Shown: piece by piece, positions 36,360 through 38,621 of the stretch
Numbering within the stretch: position 1 is the first letter of the stretch
Layout of the letters: each line of letters opens with the position of its first letter
Assembly (NCBI RefSeq): GCF_000964405.1
Contig: NZ_BANE01000008.1
Coordinates: forward strand, 1-38,621
Direction: 5' to 3'
From: Novacetimonas hansenii JCM 7643
Lineage (GTDB): Bacteria; Pseudomonadota; Alphaproteobacteria; Acetobacterales; Acetobacteraceae
DNA length: 38,621 nucleotides
Notes under the pieces: model-generated
What the model saw: only the letters and a program-made list of their open reading frames with translations
Databases searched by the model: none
What the model was told of the DNA's origin: nothing
Program-made: the position numbers and the translations under genes

Positions 36360-36467
36360 CTAGAGCAGATCCTGTTTGAATGCCGACATTCAAACAGGTG
36401 AAGATGCTCGTAAAGACAACAAACTGGAACAGTTCCACCGAACCGGTTTTCGGTGGAAATGCTCTAG
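36360..36467. repeat. Compound hairpin element with CTAGAGCA/TGCTCTAG ends
   Basis: A 108-base element with 8-base terminal inverted repeats. Inside are a perfect 12-bp stem CCTGTTTGAATG/CATTCAAACAGG (36371-36398), a 5-bp AACTG/CAGTT stem (36422-36434), and a perfect 10-bp stem TTCCACCGAA/TTCGGTGGAA (36433-36458). It has no coding capacity and resembles a miniature palindromic element. Confidence 0.7.
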
Positions 36468-36642
36468 CATTAAGAAATTTTCAATCCATCACCTATGATT
36501 CCCTGAAATCGTTCCAGATATTTTTTAAAAACAGCCGATTGGTGAAACAATAAAAGTCCTTGGCGCGTATTTTTTCCAAAAAATACTATTCTTCCAATTT
36601 TTTGCAAAAATCCGCGCCAAGAACTTTTATGTTTCCCGACCA
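36468..36642. other. Gene-free stretch with inverted repeat copy E
   Basis: From 36535 to about 36650 lie long imperfect arms. The left arm runs CCGATTGGTGAAACAATAAA then AGTCCTTGGCGCG, and the right arm runs CGCGCCAAGAACTTTTATG then TTTCCCGACC. They enclose TATTTTTT/AAAAAATA and ATTTTT/AAAAAT hairpins. It has the cloverleaf architecture but its own sequence. Its right end overlaps the final codons of the FkbH-like gene and may end that transcript. Confidence 0.6.
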
Positions 36643-38379
36643 TTAATCGGTTTTTTCGACTTCCAATGCATATTTATCGCAAATATCCATGATTTCCGTA
36701 GCCATTTTCAGATATACTTCACGGGAGAAATGAACTCCGTGATCATCTGGCGCAGCGAGGTCATCGGTGGATCTGACGTATTTTCCGTAATCTACAAGAT
36801 CAAAGCCATATATTTTCGACAGGGGAACGACAATCCTGTTGATGTTCCCATAAACCGACCTGATCCAATTATCCGTACCTATCCGTTCATTCAGGACCAG
36901 CACGATAACCTTTTTACCCTTTAATTTTTCGAATAGTTTACAGACATCGGCCATGAACATCCCGATGTCATGATGGGCGAAAAATTCAAACTCATTTTGC
37001 ATGAATTCCCATTCGCTTTCCGAAAAGCCAGGATCGCGGCCAAATTTCTGGACAAGTGTTTCATAGGATGTTTCACTGAAATCCCGCCCGGCCAGAAAAT
37101 CATTGCATAATGAAAGCGTTACTCCGGTGGAACGGGACCTATATAAATGTGCTGCATATTCAACGGAAAATGACAGGACGTAAATATCGGCTTCCCCGCT
37201 TATGACTGCCGACTCCAGATAATTTTCCGGGAAAATACTTGTTGCCTGCAAAAGCTTGCGTCCCTCCGGGGTCTGCAAGGCCTCAGTCACCGCAACAGTC
37301 CTGACCCAAGGGCTGAAAGCCCATGATTTATAAGCAAGCGGGAATTCCCCGATCACATTATAACGGGCCCGGAAATAATGTTCCATGGACGTGAAATCAC
37401 ATGCGCCACGCAGGCATACTTTCAAATTCTTTGCATATTCACTGATAAAATTATTTGAAACATCATCAACATCGTCAACGATCTCTATCCAGTCCACATG
37501 CCCGTCCAACGAGGATATGACATCCCCCACGACATGCACATGTGGCCGCATGAGATGGTTCCAACAGAACTGTTCCACCCCCATGCTCATGATGCGGCAG
37601 GAAAACAGGAAATGTGTTGCCCGGCCTTCACCAATCAGGAAAAACCCACATATTCCATAGTTACCATATTTATCAGAAACTTTTACATATCCAGAGATTG
37701 CTGGAAACCGTTCCGAAAACTCATTTTGGAACATATTCCACGCTGCCCCCCTATCTTCTGGCCAGCGATTTTTGGTGAAATTGAGTTGGTTTGTTCTGTT
37801 GACCAGTTCATGTATGCGATCAAACTCTTTTTCTATATCATAATGAAAACTGACCCTGATCCCACTCTGTTTCAGAAAACTGATATTATCCCCCTGTATG
37901 TCCTGCCGATCTTTATGCTTTTCCTCCAGCACCTTATACCTTGCAAGGCGATCCATCCCTGCATCCGGTTTGCCCTGGAACCTGTCATCTTCAAGCATGT
38001 TGCCAATAATTCCAGGATCGGCAACCTGCATGCCTGGATAAAAAAACAGGACCTCGTTCAGGTTCATCGGATTATCATCAATGAACATCATCGTTTCGGG
38101 ACGCAGATTCGTCGCTTCGACGATTGCCTTTATCATTGGTCCCTTGGGGGCAAAGGCGATCTGTGGGAAGATAAAATACTCCCATGCACCAATTTTCTTC
38201 AGTTCAGCTTCGGCATCCCCGAAATTATTTTTCGAACATATGGAATTGACAATCCCCCGCTCCGACAGGGCCTTGATCAGGGTGATGTGCTTTTCAACTG
38301 GATGGATGCCCCCTTCACTCAGGGTCCCGTTCCAGAATGTTTCATCCAGATCCCAAATGACCAACCGGACAGGTTCCAT
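36643..38379 (-). CDS. HAD-IIIC/FkbH-like protein with probable SGNH-like C-terminal region
   Basis: A 578-residue protein in three parts. Residues 1-130 are a HAD-superfamily IIIC domain: WDLDETFWNGTLSEGG (first Asp near 10), the SICSKNNFGDAE block, and FIDDNPMNLNEV. Residues about 150-290 match FkbH's second region (ELVNRTNQLNFTKNRW, VSDKYGNYGICGFF), which loads glyceryl or acyl units onto carriers. Residues about 350-578 look like an SGNH/GDSL-type fold with DDHGVHFSREVYLKMATEI near the end; the catalytic Ser is not clear. FkbH relatives prime 3-carbon units, and fusion with an esterase/acyltransferase-like region suggests surface glycan acylation. AGGAAAA precedes ATG at 38379. AT-rich composition suggests transfer. 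Confidence 0.75.
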   Translation of the reverse strand: MEPVRLVIWDLDETFWNGTLSEGGIHPVEKHITLIKALSERGIVNSICSKNNFGDAEAELKKIGAWEYFIFPQIAFAPKGPMIKAIVEATNLRPETMMFIDDNPMNLNEVLFFYPGMQVADPGIIGNMLEDDRFQGKPDAGMDRLARYKVLEEKHKDRQDIQGDNISFLKQSGIRVSFHYDIEKEFDRIHELVNRTNQLNFTKNRWPEDRGAAWNMFQNEFSERFPAISGYVKVSDKYGNYGICGFFLIGEGRATHFLFSCRIMSMGVEQFCWNHLMRPHVHVVGDVISSLDGHVDWIEIVDDVDDVSNNFISEYAKNLKVCLRGACDFTSMEHYFRARYNVIGEFPLAYKSWAFSPWVRTVAVTEALQTPEGRKLLQATSIFPENYLESAVISGEADIYVLSFSVEYAAHLYRSRSTGVTLSLCNDFLAGRDFSETSYETLVQKFGRDPGFSESEWEFMQNEFEFFAHHDIGMFMADVCKLFEKLKGKKVIVLVLNERIGTDNWIRSVYGNINRIVVPLSKIYGFDLVDYGKYVRSTDDLAAPDDHGVHFSREVYLKMATEIMDICDKYALEVEKTD

Positions 38380-38621
38380 TATATTTTCCTAGGAAGCGTT
38401 ACTGATCAACATGATGGTCCCTTATGTTATAAGGTTTTTGTTAATATATACTTCACAGCCATACCGAATGGTGACGTCCCTGATGCCCCTGCCCAAGTTT
38501 GTCCCAGCTTCCTGCCCACATTTAAAAACATCTAAGAGACTGTTTGAAAAGTCAGCTTCGATAACATACTGAAATTCTAAAGGTTTTTGGTGAAGCTTTT
38601 TCCAAAAAGCTTCAGAAGACG
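38380..38621. repeat. FkbH upstream region and cloverleaf repeat copy D, cut by window end
   Basis: Bases 38380-38535 are AT-rich upstream DNA of the FkbH-like gene, with no gene seen. From 38536, GAGACTGTTTGAAAAGTC, a conserved GATAACATACTGAAATT segment, and the TGAAGCTTTTT/AAAAAGCTTCA hairpin match copy C at 19160. The window ends inside the element. Confidence 0.7.

Overview
The window is GC-rich chromosomal DNA from an alphaproteobacterium, most likely an acetic acid bacterium (Acetobacteraceae, Komagataeibacter/Gluconacetobacter-like). This rests on the gene order mnmE-mnmG-rsmG-parA-parB and trpB-trpA-accD-folC, the tadA/rluB/rsmD neighbourhood, two perfect TGTTTCACGTGAAACA parS sites, and intergenic hairpin repeats of a kind I associate with this family. 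The genus is inference from memory. There are about 30 protein genes and two tRNAs, and I saw no transposase, integrase, rRNA or CRISPR array.

Layout: 1-5.3 kb holds a truncated Gly/Trp-rich secreted protein, tRNA-Pro(CGG), a LOG-family phosphoribohydrolase, a YhhS-like MFS transporter, a NUDIX hydrolase, and a translationally coupled one-carbon pair (folD and a short MTHFR-like reductase). 5.5-8.3 kb holds the periplasmic protease HtrA/DegP, tRNA deaminase TadA and a candidate 44-residue membrane peptide. 8.3-16.5 kb is a plus-strand run: class I glutamine amidotransferase, RluB-type pseudouridine synthase, RsmD, FtsK, RluA-type pseudouridine synthase and an unassigned 696-residue PLP-dependent enzyme. 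16.7-20.2 kb holds a histidine phosphatase, a malic enzyme with an altered active-site motif, YnfA and tRNA-Lys(CTT).

20.5-26.1 kb is the minus-strand operon mnmE-mnmG-rsmG-parA-parB. It joins tRNA U34 modification, 16S rRNA methylation and chromosome partitioning, with both parS sites inside its coding sequences. 26.1-33.5 kb holds a divergent O6-alkylguanine methyltransferase, a quinone oxidoreductase, the minus-strand operon trpB-trpA-accD-folC (apparent TTG start for trpB) and a CorA transporter. Rho follows at 33.7-35.0 kb with a strong terminator.

35.1-38.6 kb looks different. It is AT-richer, with a family 2-like glycosyltransferase, an apparent gene remnant next to a compound hairpin element, and a 578-residue HAD/FkbH-like protein with a probable SGNH-like C-terminal region. 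This resembles part of an acquired cell-surface glycan or acyl-modification locus.

Two intergenic repeat families run through the window. One is a cloverleaf-like element (an outer AAGTTTTTGG-type inverted repeat around two inner A/T-loop hairpins). The other is a GC-rich unit with a GCAGGGAG/CTCCCTGC palindrome. Most copies lie just after gene 3' ends.
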